Assembly: GCA_963807065.1 (NCBI GenBank)
Contig: CAWDZQ010000003.1
Span: forward strand, 248,001 to 312,000
From: CAWAND01 sp963807065
GTDB lineage: Bacteria > Chloroflexota > Anaerolineae > Anaerolineales > E44-bin32
DNA: 64,000 nucleotides
Direction: 5' to 3'
Positions 49,400 through 58,658 of the stretch are shown here, one piece after another (positions within the stretch are counted from its first letter, which is position 1; every line of letters begins with the position of its first letter). The translations under genes and the position numbers were made by a program. The notes under the pieces are model-generated. The model worked only from the letters and a program-made list of their open reading frames with translations, did no database searches and had not been told where the DNA came from.

Positions 49400-52336
49400 A
49401 TGATTGATGCTGCTGAAGCTGCAGATCTTCAAAGGGCCTTCCAGGCAGGCATGCGCGGAGAATCACGTTTCGATCCCCTGACCCGCGCGCTGTACAGCAC
49501 AGACGCCTCAAATCATCAGATACGGCCGTTGGGGGTTGTGATACCCAGCCATGAGGACGATTTGTTCGCGATTGTCGAGCGCGCCGCCGAACTCGAAGTG
49601 CCTCTTATTCCACGCGGTGGAGGGACAGGTTTGGCCGGCCAGACGTTGGGGCGGGCGGTGATCGTGGATGTCTCAAAGCACCTGAACCGCATCCACGAAA
49701 TCAACGTCGAAGCTGGCGAGGCTTTGGTTGAGCCCGGCGTCGTCTGTGCGGCGCTCAATCGCGCCGCTGGCCGGGACGGGCTGCAGTACGGCCCCGATCC
49801 GGCGTCGGCCGACCGGGCAACCGTGGGAGGCATGCTCGGCAACAATGCCACCGGCGCCCACTCGATCCGCTACGGGATGTCATCCGACAACGTCCTCTCC
49901 CTGGATGTGGTGCTCAGCGACGGAAACGGGGCGAGTTTTGGCGCGCGGCCGGTCGACGTGGCAAGAGCGAGAGCTGGCCGGAATGATCTCGAAGGCGGGA
50001 TCTATCAGGCGGCTTTCGACATCCAACAGGCTTACGCCGAGACAATCGAAACCCGCTGGCCGCACACGTGGCGCCGCGCATCCGGTTATGGCTTGAACTA
50101 CCTGACAGGCTACACACCGTCCGAGCCCCCGGCCTGGTTTGCAGCGCCTGAGATCTATCCTCCGCGTGATGGGTTCAACCTGGCTCCGGTGCTTTGCGGT
50201 TCCGAGGGAACCCTGGCCCTGACGCGCCGAGCTCGGCTGCGGCTCGTTCCTAAACCCAAGCACACCCTGCTGGCGGTGTTGACCTTTGAAAGCGTAGCCC
50301 AGGCCACCGAACGGACCCCGGGGATCTTGGAGTGCGAGCCATCGGCGGTCGAATTGCTGCCCCGTACCTTAATGGCGCGCGCCCGGAGCGTTCCTGGGTA
50401 TGCGCGCCACCTGACGTTCGTGGATGAGATTCCCGAGGCGCTCCTGGTAGTGGAGTTCTCCGGGGACGATCCGAAGGCATTGGAGGCGGCCGCCTCGGCC
50501 CTCGGACCAGGCACAAGGTTGCTGCGGACGGCGGAAGCCCAGAATGATCTGTGGACGGTTCGCAAGGCGGGCCTTGGGCTGCTGATGTCCGTGCCGGGTG
50601 ATACCAAGCCGATTACTTTCATCGAGGACGTGGCTGTCCCCGTAGAAAAGCTCACCAGCTATGTCAATGAAGTCGACAAAATCCTGGAGGCCCACGCGAC
50701 GTACGCCGAATGGTATGCACATGCTTCGGCTGGCTGCCTTCACTTGCGGCCGATGATCAACCTCAAGACCGCTGAAGGTGTCGACAAAATGCGTTCCATC
50801 GCCGATGCGGTGGGGGATCTGGTGATTGACATGCAAGGGGCGATGTCCGGTGAGCATGGCGATGGCTACTCTCATACAGAATTCAACGAGAAATTGTTTG
50901 GCCCGGAGCTGACCCAGGCCTTTCGTCTGCTCAAGCTGGCCTTCGATCCTCATCGGCGGTTCAACCCGGCCAAAGTCGTGTTGTTCGACGACGATGTGGC
51001 GCCGGCGCTGCACCACAGCCTGCGGTATGGGCCGCAATACGAAACCATGCCCTTGACGAGTCACTTCGCCCATCGCCGTGAGGGCAGCCTGGCCGGGGCG
51101 GTCGAGGCGTGTACGGGTCTGGGGGTGTGCCGCAAGGACGACGGCGTGATGTGTCCTTCGTACCAGGTCACACGCGATGAGCTGCACTTGACGCGTGGCC
51201 GGGCGAACGCTCTTCGGGCGGCGATGTCGGGCGCACTTCCGGCGGGGACCTTGACGAGCCAGCAGATGCATCAGGTGTTCGACTTATGCGTAGAGTGCAA
51301 AGGGTGCAAAGCGGAGTGTCCCACGGCCGTCGACATGGCCCGCATCAAGGCGGAGTTTCTGGCCATGTACCAGGCAGAGCATGGTGTCTCCCTGCGGAGC
51401 CGCTTGTTCGGCGGGATTCACGGGGTGTCCTCGCTGGTGGCCCCAGTCGCAGGTCTGGCCAATTGGGTGGGCGGCTGGGGGATGAGCCGCTGGGTGCTTG
51501 AGAAGTCGGTCGGCATCTCGCGGCACCGCAGACTGCCGCCATTCGTCGGCCGAGGTTTCTCGAAGCGGTTTCAGTTCGCCGAGTTGAGCACGCCGGATCA
51601 ACCAGTGTTGTTGTTTGTCGACACCTACTCGGAGCACAATTATCCAGGCATTGCGGAAGCTGCGGTCAGCGTCTTGCGCGCCGCCGGTTTTGGCGTGCTG
51701 GTGGAGCGACAGCAGGGTTGCTGCGGCCGTCCGATGATTTCGAAGGGCTTGCTCTCACAGGCCCGGCATCTTGCCGAACACAACCTGGAAATCCTGGCGC
51801 CCTATGCAGCACAGGGAATTCCGATTGTCGGTCTTGAACCATCCTGTGTATCGGCCATCAAGGACGAGTACCTTGAGTTCTTCCCCGATGATGAGCGGGC
51901 CCAGGCTCTGGCGGATGGGACGCACATGATCGAAGGCTTTCTCACCCAGGCGGGAGACGACGGAAGGCGGCCGGTGGACGGGTTGTCCTTCCGGGATGGG
52001 TTGGAAGATTTAGATGTCCACGTGCACTGCCACGCCAAGGCCCTTTTCGGCAGCCAGGCAACGCTTGAGATGCTGGGGGCGTCTGGAGCGCTTGTGTCCG
52101 AGATCTCATCCGGGTGCTGTGGAATGGCCGGGTCATTCGGCTATGAGGCCGAGCATTACGAGCTGTCGATGAAGATCGGAAACCTCAAGTTGTTTCCCGC
52201 GGTCGAGGCGGCACACGACGATGGCCACACGGTGCTCGCCCATGGGATGTCGTGCAGAACGCAGATTCACGACGGCACCGGAGTGAAAGCCTTGCATCCC
52301 ATCCAATGGATGGCCCAGGCTCTGGGTGAAGCGTGA
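49400..52336 (+). CDS. FAD-linked oxidase with 4Fe-4S and CCG domains (glycolate/D-lactate dehydrogenase type)
   Basis: 978 residues. N-terminal FAD-binding_4 domain (RGGGTGLAGQTLG, NNATGAHSIRYGMSSDN), then FAD-oxidase C-terminal (HASAGCLHLRP, GEHGDG). Two iron-sulphur motifs follow: CTGLGVCRKDDGVMCPSY and CVECKGCKAECPTAVD. The C-terminus has the CCG heterodisulphide-reductase-type motifs (GCCGRPMIS and SGCCGMAGSFG). A likely function is oxidation of a 2-hydroxyacid such as D-lactate or glycolate with electrons passed to the membrane; the substrate is not certain. GGGAG precedes the ATG. Confidence 0.92.
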   Translation: MIDAAEAADLQRAFQAGMRGESRFDPLTRALYSTDASNHQIRPLGVVIPSHEDDLFAIVERAAELEVPLIPRGGGTGLAGQTLGRAVIVDVSKHLNRIHEINVEAGEALVEPGVVCAALNRAAGRDGLQYGPDPASADRATVGGMLGNNATGAHSIRYGMSSDNVLSLDVVLSDGNGASFGARPVDVARARAGRNDLEGGIYQAAFDIQQAYAETIETRWPHTWRRASGYGLNYLTGYTPSEPPAWFAAPEIYPPRDGFNLAPVLCGSEGTLALTRRARLRLVPKPKHTLLAVLTFESVAQATERTPGILECEPSAVELLPRTLMARARSVPGYARHLTFVDEIPEALLVVEFSGDDPKALEAAASALGPGTRLLRTAEAQNDLWTVRKAGLGLLMSVPGDTKPITFIEDVAVPVEKLTSYVNEVDKILEAHATYAEWYAHASAGCLHLRPMINLKTAEGVDKMRSIADAVGDLVIDMQGAMSGEHGDGYSHTEFNEKLFGPELTQAFRLLKLAFDPHRRFNPAKVVLFDDDVAPALHHSLRYGPQYETMPLTSHFAHRREGSLAGAVEACTGLGVCRKDDGVMCPSYQVTRDELHLTRGRANALRAAMSGALPAGTLTSQQMHQVFDLCVECKGCKAECPTAVDMARIKAEFLAMYQAEHGVSLRSRLFGGIHGVSSLVAPVAGLANWVGGWGMSRWVLEKSVGISRHRRLPPFVGRGFSKRFQFAELSTPDQPVLLFVDTYSEHNYPGIAEAAVSVLRAAGFGVLVERQQGCCGRPMISKGLLSQARHLAEHNLEILAPYAAQGIPIVGLEPSCVSAIKDEYLEFFPDDERAQALADGTHMIEGFLTQAGDDGRRPVDGLSFRDGLEDLDVHVHCHAKALFGSQATLEMLGASGALVSEISSGCCGMAGSFGYEAEHYELSMKIGNLKLFPAVEAAHDDGHTVLAHGMSCRTQIHDGTGVKALHPIQWMAQALGEA

Positions 52337-52370
52337 CGGGGCAAGCCTTGGCAGCGTTGGGGGTCAGCAG

Positions 52371-53744
52371 GTGACCTCGTTGCCCAGGGAGGACGCCCAG
52401 CGCCCGGTCGGCTACCTTGAGCTGGTCCGGCGCAACATCAACTTCCGCAATCTGTGGACCGGACAGATCGTCAGCCTGCTGGGGGATTGGTTCAACCTGA
52501 TTGCCTCGGCGGCGCTGATTTCGCAGCTGACGGGTTCCGGCCTGGCCGTCGGTGGGCTGTTTGTGGTCAGGATGCTGGCGCCCTTCCTGGTCAGTCCATT
52601 GGCTGGGGTGGTCGCCGATCGGTTCGACCGCCGGCGGGTCCTGATCCTTACTGATCTGAGCCGGGCTGGGGTGGTGCTGGGCTTTCTTCTGGTGCGGCAG
52701 CCGGAGCAGGTCTGGCTGCTGTACGCCCTTACGGCGGCACAACTCGGGATCAGCGGGCTGTTTTATCCGGCCAGGAACGCCATCCTGCCCGATGTGGTCA
52801 GTGAAGGCGAGCTTGGCGCCGCCAACGCGCTCAGCGGTATCACCTGGTCTGTGATGCTTGCCTTCGGGGCCGCCCTGGGTGGGCTGGCGTCAGGAGTGTG
52901 GGGGATCTATCCGTCCTTTCTGCTCAACTCCTTTTCCTTTCTCGTCTCTGCCTTCTTCGTCAGCCGAGTGCGCACGGCAGCGCCCGAGATCGAGCTCACA
53001 CCGGTGGGCAACCCTGTTCGTGGGGCCGTGGAGCAGTATGTCGAAGGGCTGCGTTACCTCCAAGGCCGGCTGGACGTGCTGGCGATTGCCAGCCAGAAGG
53101 GGATCATCGGTCTGTTGGTCAACGGCGGTTTTCAGGTGGCGATGGTGGTGATGGCGGAGCGAGTGTTCGTAATCGGCGAAGGCGGCTCGACCAGCCTGGG
53201 CCTGATGTATGCCGTGCTCGGGATCGGGACAGGATTGGGCCCGGTGATCGCTCGCCGGCTGACCCGGGACCGCGTGGAACGGCTCAGAACGGCATTGATG
53301 CTGTCCTTCTTTGTCACCGCTGCGGGGCTGGCTTTGGTGGCTCCGACCCTGAGCTTTGCGCTCGTCCTCGCCGGGTCGCTGGTGCGAGGCCTGGGCTCAG
53401 GGGTGAACTGGGTGCTCTCAACTCAGGTGCTGCTGCTGATCGTCCCTGGCAAGGTCAGAGGGCGAGTATTCTCGGTGGAATTTGCCATTTTCACGCTATG
53501 CACGGCCATCAGCTCGGCCGGGGCGGGCTGGCTGCTGGACAAGACGTCCATCAACGTGCAATCCCTGCTGGTGATCCTGGCCGTGCTGACTGTGCTCCCC
53601 GGGCTTGTCTGGGCGGCCGGATTGGGTCTTTCCCGCGCCCGCAAGAGATCGGAGTCGAGTGGGACCGGGCACCCGGTGCTTGAGCCGGGGCCATCGGGTC
53701 CAGACCCCATACCTATGGAAACTCAAACTCCCGCTCAAGAGTAA
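52371..53744 (+). CDS. MFS transporter (EntS/MFS_3-type exporter)
   Basis: About 457 residues with roughly 12 membrane segments. The loop VADRFDRRRVLILTDLSRA is the MFS motif A region, and VLPDVVSEGELGAANALSG (ILPDVVSEGEL) is typical of the MFS_3/EntS group. These export siderophores or small hydrophobic compounds. GTG at 52371 with GGGGG upstream is favoured; a GTG at 52326 would overlap the upstream gene. A basic, Pro-rich tail follows the last helix. Confidence 0.88.
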   Translation: MTSLPREDAQRPVGYLELVRRNINFRNLWTGQIVSLLGDWFNLIASAALISQLTGSGLAVGGLFVVRMLAPFLVSPLAGVVADRFDRRRVLILTDLSRAGVVLGFLLVRQPEQVWLLYALTAAQLGISGLFYPARNAILPDVVSEGELGAANALSGITWSVMLAFGAALGGLASGVWGIYPSFLLNSFSFLVSAFFVSRVRTAAPEIELTPVGNPVRGAVEQYVEGLRYLQGRLDVLAIASQKGIIGLLVNGGFQVAMVVMAERVFVIGEGGSTSLGLMYAVLGIGTGLGPVIARRLTRDRVERLRTALMLSFFVTAAGLALVAPTLSFALVLAGSLVRGLGSGVNWVLSTQVLLLIVPGKVRGRVFSVEFAIFTLCTAISSAGAGWLLDKTSINVQSLLVILAVLTVLPGLVWAAGLGLSRARKRSESSGTGHPVLEPGPSGPDPIPMETQTPAQE

Positions 53745-53892
53745 GTGGGCCGTTTGGGGGCCAGTTAGGGAGGGGGAGGCTGCCAACGTTGGCCGCGTCG
53801 CGTCGGCGGTGTGCATTGAGCGGGCCCGCTCACATCTATCCTCGGGAAAAGATGAGCAAACTTCGCCCCTGCCGCTGCTCGGTGGGGGGCTC

Positions 53893-53922
53893 TTGACAGG
53901 GTTGGACGGCCTGTGCTAAACT
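53893..53922 (+). promoter_or_regulatory. Sigma-70 promoter of the recombinase gene
   Basis: Perfect TTGACA (53893-53898), 18-base spacer, TAAACT (53917-53922). It is about 80 bases before the start. Confidence 0.6.
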
Positions 53923-53928
53923 CATGTT

Positions 53929-53958
53929 AATGCAACTAAAGGTCTGTTATATTGCATT
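53929..53958. repeat. 7-bp inverted repeat at the recombinase promoter
   Basis: AATGCAA (53929-53935) and TTGCATT (53952-53958) are separated by 16 bases at the predicted transcript start. This could be an operator or a recombinase arm site. Confidence 0.5.
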
Positions 53959-54000
53959 GCTACCCCGCCAGGTAAGTCCTGGCCTTAGCCCCAGAGCGAG

Positions 54001-55128
54001 ATGCCGCTGATGACGCCATCTATCTCCCCAACCCTTGACGAGTCACTTGAGGCGTTCTGCGCCCAAAGCAACTTGAGCCCCAATACGTTGCAGACCTACC
54101 GTCATGCCGTAGATCATTTCATGACCTTCCTGGAAAGCTCTGAAATGGCTCGCAGAACCACGCTCGGTGGTCCGGATGCCCGCATGCGGCGTCTGACGGG
54201 CTTTGGCAGCTCCCAGGACGACGTGAATCTGTTGGTGTGGTTTGTGAACTATCTGGGCCGTGATGTTGAGCTCACCGGGCGCAGAGCGCTGCCCGGGGTT
54301 TCTGGACGGCTCGAACCGGCGACGGTGCGCCTCTATGGCCAGGCCGTCGTGAGCTGGTTCCGCTTCATGGCTGACGAACTAATCTTGCCCGAGGCCTACC
54401 CTGCGTCGTCGGCCATGCGCAAGGCCGCGCGACTATTGAGAACATATGTTCCAGCCAGCGAGGCTAGGGACGGCGCTCCCGAACCCCCCGAGGGGCTCGA
54501 GACCCTGATTCGCGCATTCGACGAACCCAATGTGGACGCCGAGGCACCGCCCAAGGAAGCCAAACGTCAGGAACTGGAAGGGTTGCGCAACCGTGCCCTG
54601 GTGTATGCCTTGGCGGACAGCGGCGCACGCGTGAGCGAAATTTTGCGGGTCAGCGCTGACGAAGTGCGGCGCGCCAAGCTCAACGAACAAGGCATCTGGC
54701 AGATCCGCGTGCGGGGGAAGGGTCGCGGCCGCTCCGGAAGGCTGATTACGCTGCGGTTCACCCGCCCCACCCTGGATGCCATGCGGGACTATCTTTCGGC
54801 GCGTAACGATCCTGGCGCCACGGCACTGTTCGTCAGCCACGCCAAAACCAGGCCAAAACATCGCGGCACGCCGCTCTCATCCAACGCCGTATGGCGCATG
54901 TTAAGGCGCACAGCGCGGGATCTGGGGCTATCTGCCATCCACCCGCACGACTTTCGCCACTGGCGGGCGACCCAAATGCTCCAGGAAGGCGTTCCCATTG
55001 ACCAGGTCCAGCGCTTTCTCAACCACCGCAGCCTGCGTACGACCCAGCTGTACGCCAAGACGGCGGAGCGCCACGTCGATGAAGCTGGGGCGCGGACGAG
55101 TCCGGTTGGCCGTCAGCCCAAGGAATGA
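54001..55128 (+). CDS. Tyrosine recombinase / integrase, XerC/D-like
   Basis: 375 residues. A SAM-like N-terminal core-binding domain (SLEAFCAQSNLSPNTLQTYRHAV) is followed by the catalytic domain with Arg in SGARVSEIL, Lys in RGKGRGRS, HDFRHWRA for the H-x-x-R, LNHRSL and the nucleophile Tyr in TTQLYAK. The length exceeds XerC/D (about 300), with an insert at about 60-100. No excisionase, att repeats or cargo are seen, so it is an orphan integrase or a dedicated site-specific recombinase. Convergent with the dehydrogenase gene (8-base gap). Confidence 0.9.
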   Translation: MPLMTPSISPTLDESLEAFCAQSNLSPNTLQTYRHAVDHFMTFLESSEMARRTTLGGPDARMRRLTGFGSSQDDVNLLVWFVNYLGRDVELTGRRALPGVSGRLEPATVRLYGQAVVSWFRFMADELILPEAYPASSAMRKAARLLRTYVPASEARDGAPEPPEGLETLIRAFDEPNVDAEAPPKEAKRQELEGLRNRALVYALADSGARVSEILRVSADEVRRAKLNEQGIWQIRVRGKGRGRSGRLITLRFTRPTLDAMRDYLSARNDPGATALFVSHAKTRPKHRGTPLSSNAVWRMLRRTARDLGLSAIHPHDFRHWRATQMLQEGVPIDQVQRFLNHRSLRTTQLYAKTAERHVDEAGARTSPVGRQPKE

Positions 55129-55136
55129 CTCACCCC

Positions 55137-56039
55137 TTAGGCGGAGGTCGCGTCGTCCCCGACCTCGAACCCCGCCAGCCTTTCGAGAGCTTTGATCAAG
55201 GCGTGATTGCCTTCGCCACCCAACCCGGCCTGCTGAAGGGTGCCGTAGAGCTGGTGAATCACGCTGGTCCCCATCAGGGGAACCCCCATGTCCTCCGCCT
55301 GCTCCAGAGCCAATCGGAGATCCTTTTGCTGTAGGTCAATCGTAAATCCGGGACGCCAGTCCCGGTCGAGAATTTGAGGGCCACGATGGCTAAGCATCCA
55401 GCTTCCGGCGGCGCCCCCTGATACTGCCTCCAGCGTCTTATCTAAGTCCAGACCTCCGGCCTGGGCAAACAAGAGGGCTTCGCTCATGGCCAAGGCGTGG
55501 CCGACGACGAGAATTTGGTTGACCATCTTGGCCATTTGGCCGTGGCCCGGGCCACCCACATGAGTGATGCGGTTGCCCATGGCCGTTAGAAAGGGCATCG
55601 CCCGATCCACTTGATCCTGGTCGCCACCCACCATGATCGCCAGCGTTCCGGCAGCGGCGCCCTCGCTCCCGCCGCTTACTGGGGCATCCAGCATGTGAAG
55701 CCCCTCGCGTTCAAGCCGCTGTGAGAGGGCCTGCGCCGTGCTGGGGCGGATCGTACTCATATCGACCACCAGGGCGCCCTCATGGGCCCCGATCAGCACA
55801 CCTTCCTCCCCCAGGATGACTTCCTCCACATCCGGCGTGTCGCTAACGCAGATAAAGATCAGTTCCGAATGACGCGCTACCTCCGCCGCCGATGTCTCTG
55901 CCACCGCCCCTCGTTCGACCAGCGTCTCCATTTTGGATTGGGTACGGTTCCATATGTGGACCTCGTGGCCGGCCCCGACGAGATTGGCGGCCATTCCTTG
56001 ACCCATAATGCCCAGCCCGATAAACCCTAGCCTTTCCAT
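55137..56039 (-). CDS. 3-hydroxyisobutyrate dehydrogenase-family oxidoreductase
   Basis: 300 residues. NAD-binding motif GFIGLGIMGQGMA, substrate-binding DAPVSGGSEGA and catalytic Lys in GQMAKMVNQ match the beta-hydroxyacid dehydrogenase family (MmsB, GarR/GlxR). It reduces or oxidises a short beta-hydroxyacid; exact substrate unknown. An excellent match in length and motif order. Convergent with the recombinase. Confidence 0.92.
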   Translation of the reverse strand: MERLGFIGLGIMGQGMAANLVGAGHEVHIWNRTQSKMETLVERGAVAETSAAEVARHSELIFICVSDTPDVEEVILGEEGVLIGAHEGALVVDMSTIRPSTAQALSQRLEREGLHMLDAPVSGGSEGAAAGTLAIMVGGDQDQVDRAMPFLTAMGNRITHVGGPGHGQMAKMVNQILVVGHALAMSEALLFAQAGGLDLDKTLEAVSGGAAGSWMLSHRGPQILDRDWRPGFTIDLQQKDLRLALEQAEDMGVPLMGTSVIHQLYGTLQQAGLGGEGNHALIKALERLAGFEVGDDATSA

Positions 56040-56303
56040 TTGCCTTCCTCCGATCCGAATAGGCGGACCACCGGATTGCGCGTAGCCTTGGTCATGTTAC
56101 GGAAGTATAGGCGTATGGGAGTAAGGTGATCGGCGTGGCTATGCGCATGCTGTCTATCATGTCGTGGGCTGTTTGTGGTCAATTGCGATGCGCGCGGGTT
56201 GGGAATACGCCGCTGGGTCCGGCCTTGCGGTAGGCGATCTGTAGATGAAGCTGAAGCGGTTCGGCGTGATCAAGAGAACAAGCGACAGAGCTGTGGTCGG
56301 CTG
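56040..56303. other. Non-coding gap with a recurring 14-base motif
   Basis: 264 bases without a gene I can support. It contains CGTGGCTATGCGCA at 56134-56147, a motif found again at 58599 and (13 bases, reversed) at 44835-44847. No terminator hairpin is seen. Confidence 0.5.
56134..56147. repeat. Recurring motif CGTGGCTATGCGCA (copy 1)
   Basis: Identical 14 bases occur at 58599-58612 on the same strand, and 13 of them reversed at 44835-44847 at the trmFO end. TGCGCA is palindromic; the function is unknown. Confidence 0.6.
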
Positions 56304-57386
56304 TCAGGACGATGGCGCCGGAGGCGCGTCGGTTTCCGAGGGATCTACCGTGGTTTGTGAGTCGGCAGCCAGCGCTTCCAGCACGCCTGATTCCCATGCT
56401 AAGCGAAAAGCCGTCACCATTTCGGGGTCGAAAAGCTTGCCCGATTCGGAGAGGATCGTCTCATACGCGACAGAGACGGGAAGCGCCTGGCGGTATGGGC
56501 GGTCCGAGGTCATGGCGTCAAAGGTGTCGACGACGGCAAGCAGGCGGGCTTCGAGCGGGATGTTGCCCCCTGCTAACCCAGCCGGATAACCGCTTCCGTC
56601 CCAGCGTTCGTGGTGATACATCACCACTGGAATGGCCGAGGCCAAGTAGGGAATGCCTTCGATCATTCGGGCACCCACCATGGGGTGCTCCCGCATCTCA
56701 GTCCACTCATCACGCTTCAGTGGTCCGGTCTTGCACAAGATGGCCTCGCGGACGGCGATCTTTCCTATGTCGTGCAGTATGGCGCCGAATTCCAGCGCCG
56801 CAATTCTGTTCGGCTCCCATCCGAGTTGATTGGCCAAAGCCTGGGCGTACCCGCTGACACGTTCGACGTGATCTCGGGTGTAGTGATCTCGAGCTTCGAT
56901 GGCATTGGCCAGGGCCATCAAGCTGGCCTTGTAGGCCGCTTTCAGCTGGGCTACCATCAACTCGTCGGTGCGGGTAAGCCGGGCTTGAACGGCCGCCAGC
57001 AGCTCCTGGCTGGTGACCGGCTTGGTGATGTAGTCATCAGCGCCCAACGACTTGCCGGCGAATATGTCCTCTCGTGTTCCCCTTGCGGTGAGGAAGATGA
57101 AAGGGATCGCCGTACCGTTGGGCCGCTTGCGTACATTCTCAAACAGCTCGATTCCATCCATCACGGGCATTGAGATGTCGGACAGGATCAGGGAAGGCTC
57201 TTCGGTTGACAGCACTTCTAGAGCGGCCTCGCCGTTGGCGGCCGTACTGACTTTGTAGCCGGCGCCTTCGAGGATGTCCCGCAATGCAACCAGCATCGCC
57301 GGATCGTCTTCGACGACCAAAAGCGAAACTTGATTCTGATGTTCTCTGATATCCGGTAGCGTCACATCGTTCCCTGGTGTCGGCAC
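56304..57386 (-). CDS. Response regulator with HD-GYP phosphodiesterase domain
   Basis: 360 residues. Receiver domain at 15-135 with Asp in LSDISMPVMDG and Lys in ITKPVTS. The HD-GYP domain (about 155-340) has the HD pair HDIGK, HPMVG and HHERWDGSGYPAGL. HD-GYP proteins degrade cyclic di-GMP, so this links a sensor kinase signal to second-messenger removal. No kinase gene is nearby. Single gene. Confidence 0.93.
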   Translation of the reverse strand: MPTPGNDVTLPDIREHQNQVSLLVVEDDPAMLVALRDILEGAGYKVSTAANGEAALEVLSTEEPSLILSDISMPVMDGIELFENVRKRPNGTAIPFIFLTARGTREDIFAGKSLGADDYITKPVTSQELLAAVQARLTRTDELMVAQLKAAYKASLMALANAIEARDHYTRDHVERVSGYAQALANQLGWEPNRIAALEFGAILHDIGKIAVREAILCKTGPLKRDEWTEMREHPMVGARMIEGIPYLASAIPVVMYHHERWDGSGYPAGLAGGNIPLEARLLAVVDTFDAMTSDRPYRQALPVSVAYETILSESGKLFDPEMVTAFRLAWESGVLEALAADSQTTVDPSETDAPPAPSS

Positions 57387-57490
57387 GGACAGATTGGCAT
57401 CTCATTATGCCTGCCTGTTGTTACAGATGCAACCGTCTTGTGACCAATAGGCTATCGCTATCCCCAGCGGCTTTGCCCAAGCCGGAACGC

Positions 57491-57925
57491 CTATCCGGCT
57501 TGACCGCCGGCGACGATATTCGACCAGGCTGCCCAAGCGCCTGCCCAAGGCCGATTCGCTGGCGTTCTCTTTGGAAGCTTCACTCCGTTCACGTGGCTGG
57601 CCAGCCCAGCCGCCGTCTGCGTGCAGGCGCCCAGGTCACCACGCTCGAGCGAGGCCGACAAGCCGCGCTCTGCTTCCTCCGCCCACAACCATTCCATCCT
57701 AAACCGGTCGGCCTTGACCCAGTAGTCTCGCTTTTCCCAGGCCGCTACTGTTTCGTCAACCGAGCTGCAGACCTCTTTCAGGCTGAGCGACAAGAAGGCA
57801 AATATGTCGCGCTGCGTAGCCTCCCCCGCCTCGCCTGCAGCGGCATGCCGGAGAGCCATCGCCATCTGCTTCATCAGTCTTGTTCGTCGTCGTGCGCCGG
57901 ATTCTGGTTTGATGACGCGTGACAC
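57491..57925 (-). CDS. Hypothetical protein, helical
   Basis: 144 residues from a GTG preceded by AGGAGGA. Mostly amphipathic helices (LMKQMAMALRHAAAGEAGEA), with a Trp-rich stretch RMEWLWAEEAERGLSASLE and a C-terminal WAGAWAAWSNIV. No known family. TATAAT at 57956-57961 is a good promoter box. Function unknown. Confidence 0.7.
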   Translation of the reverse strand: MSRVIKPESGARRRTRLMKQMAMALRHAAAGEAGEATQRDIFAFLSLSLKEVCSSVDETVAAWEKRDYWVKADRFRMEWLWAEEAERGLSASLERGDLGACTQTAAGLASHVNGVKLPKRTPANRPWAGAWAAWSNIVAGGQAG

Positions 57926-57955
57926 AAACTCCTCCTACTCGGTTGCAAAGTGGAC

Positions 57956-57961
57956 ATTATA
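57956..57961 (-). promoter_or_regulatory. -10 box for the 144-residue hypothetical protein gene
   Basis: TATAAT on the minus strand; the predicted start near 57949 leaves about 24 bases before the GTG with its AGGAGGA. Confidence 0.55.
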
Positions 57962-58069
57962 GCCCCCTCCCCGCCTCACCGCTCGCCCAAGCCACGTGCT
58001 ACAATCACGGCGGCTTGTGGGCTGTCCTGGTGGAAGCCCTGCCTCCACTCCTTGCTCCGAGATTTGGCC

Positions 58070-58534
58070 ATGCCCGACGATTTCAAAGTCATCGCCACCA
58101 ATCGCAAAGCCCAGCATGATTTCTTCCTTGAAGACCGGTTTGAGGCGGGGATTGCCCTTCGCGGGTCCGAGATCAAGTCTGTCCGAGCTGGCCAAGTGAG
58201 CCTGCGGCAGGCGTATGTCACGGTCGACCGGGGAGAAGTCTGGCTGGTGGGGGCGCACATCGCCCCCTACGATCCGGCCAGCACCATGAATCACGAGCCC
58301 ACCCGCACTCGGAAGCTGCTTCTCAATCGAAAGGAAATTGCCAAACTCGAGACGCAGATCAGGGAACGGGGCTACACCATCGTCCCCACCCGAATGTACC
58401 TGACCCACGGTCTGGCCAAGTTAGAAATTGCCCTGGCCAAGGGCAAGCGCCAGTGGGACAAGCGGCGCGAGATTGCAGAGCGCGATGCCCAGCGAGAAAT
58501 TGACCGTGCCCTCGCTCGGCGTGGAAGAGATTAA
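58070..58534 (+). CDS. smpB: SsrA-binding protein SmpB
   Basis: 154 residues from the ATG at 58070. The fold motifs DFKVIATNRKAQHDFFLED, GIALRGSEIKSVR and the basic C-terminal tail KGKRQWDKRREIAERDAQREID are all present. SmpB delivers tmRNA to stalled ribosomes. The tmRNA gene follows 125 bases downstream. A TACAAT box lies at 58000-58005. Confidence 0.97.
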   Translation: MPDDFKVIATNRKAQHDFFLEDRFEAGIALRGSEIKSVRAGQVSLRQAYVTVDRGEVWLVGAHIAPYDPASTMNHEPTRTRKLLLNRKEIAKLETQIRERGYTIVPTRMYLTHGLAKLEIALAKGKRQWDKRREIAERDAQREIDRALARRGRD

Positions 58535-58598
58535 GCCGCCGATTCGCATAGCCTCTGCCTCACTCGAGGTATCGGGAAAAGAGGGCCCGGCGAGCCGA

Positions 58599-58612
58599 CG
58601 TGGCTATGCGCA
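58599..58612. repeat. Recurring motif CGTGGCTATGCGCA (copy 2)
   Basis: Identical to 56134-56147; lies between smpB and ssrA. Confidence 0.6.
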
Positions 58613-58658
58613 GGATAGCCCGCCTTTGGGGGTCGACGTGGTATACTTGGATTGCCGA

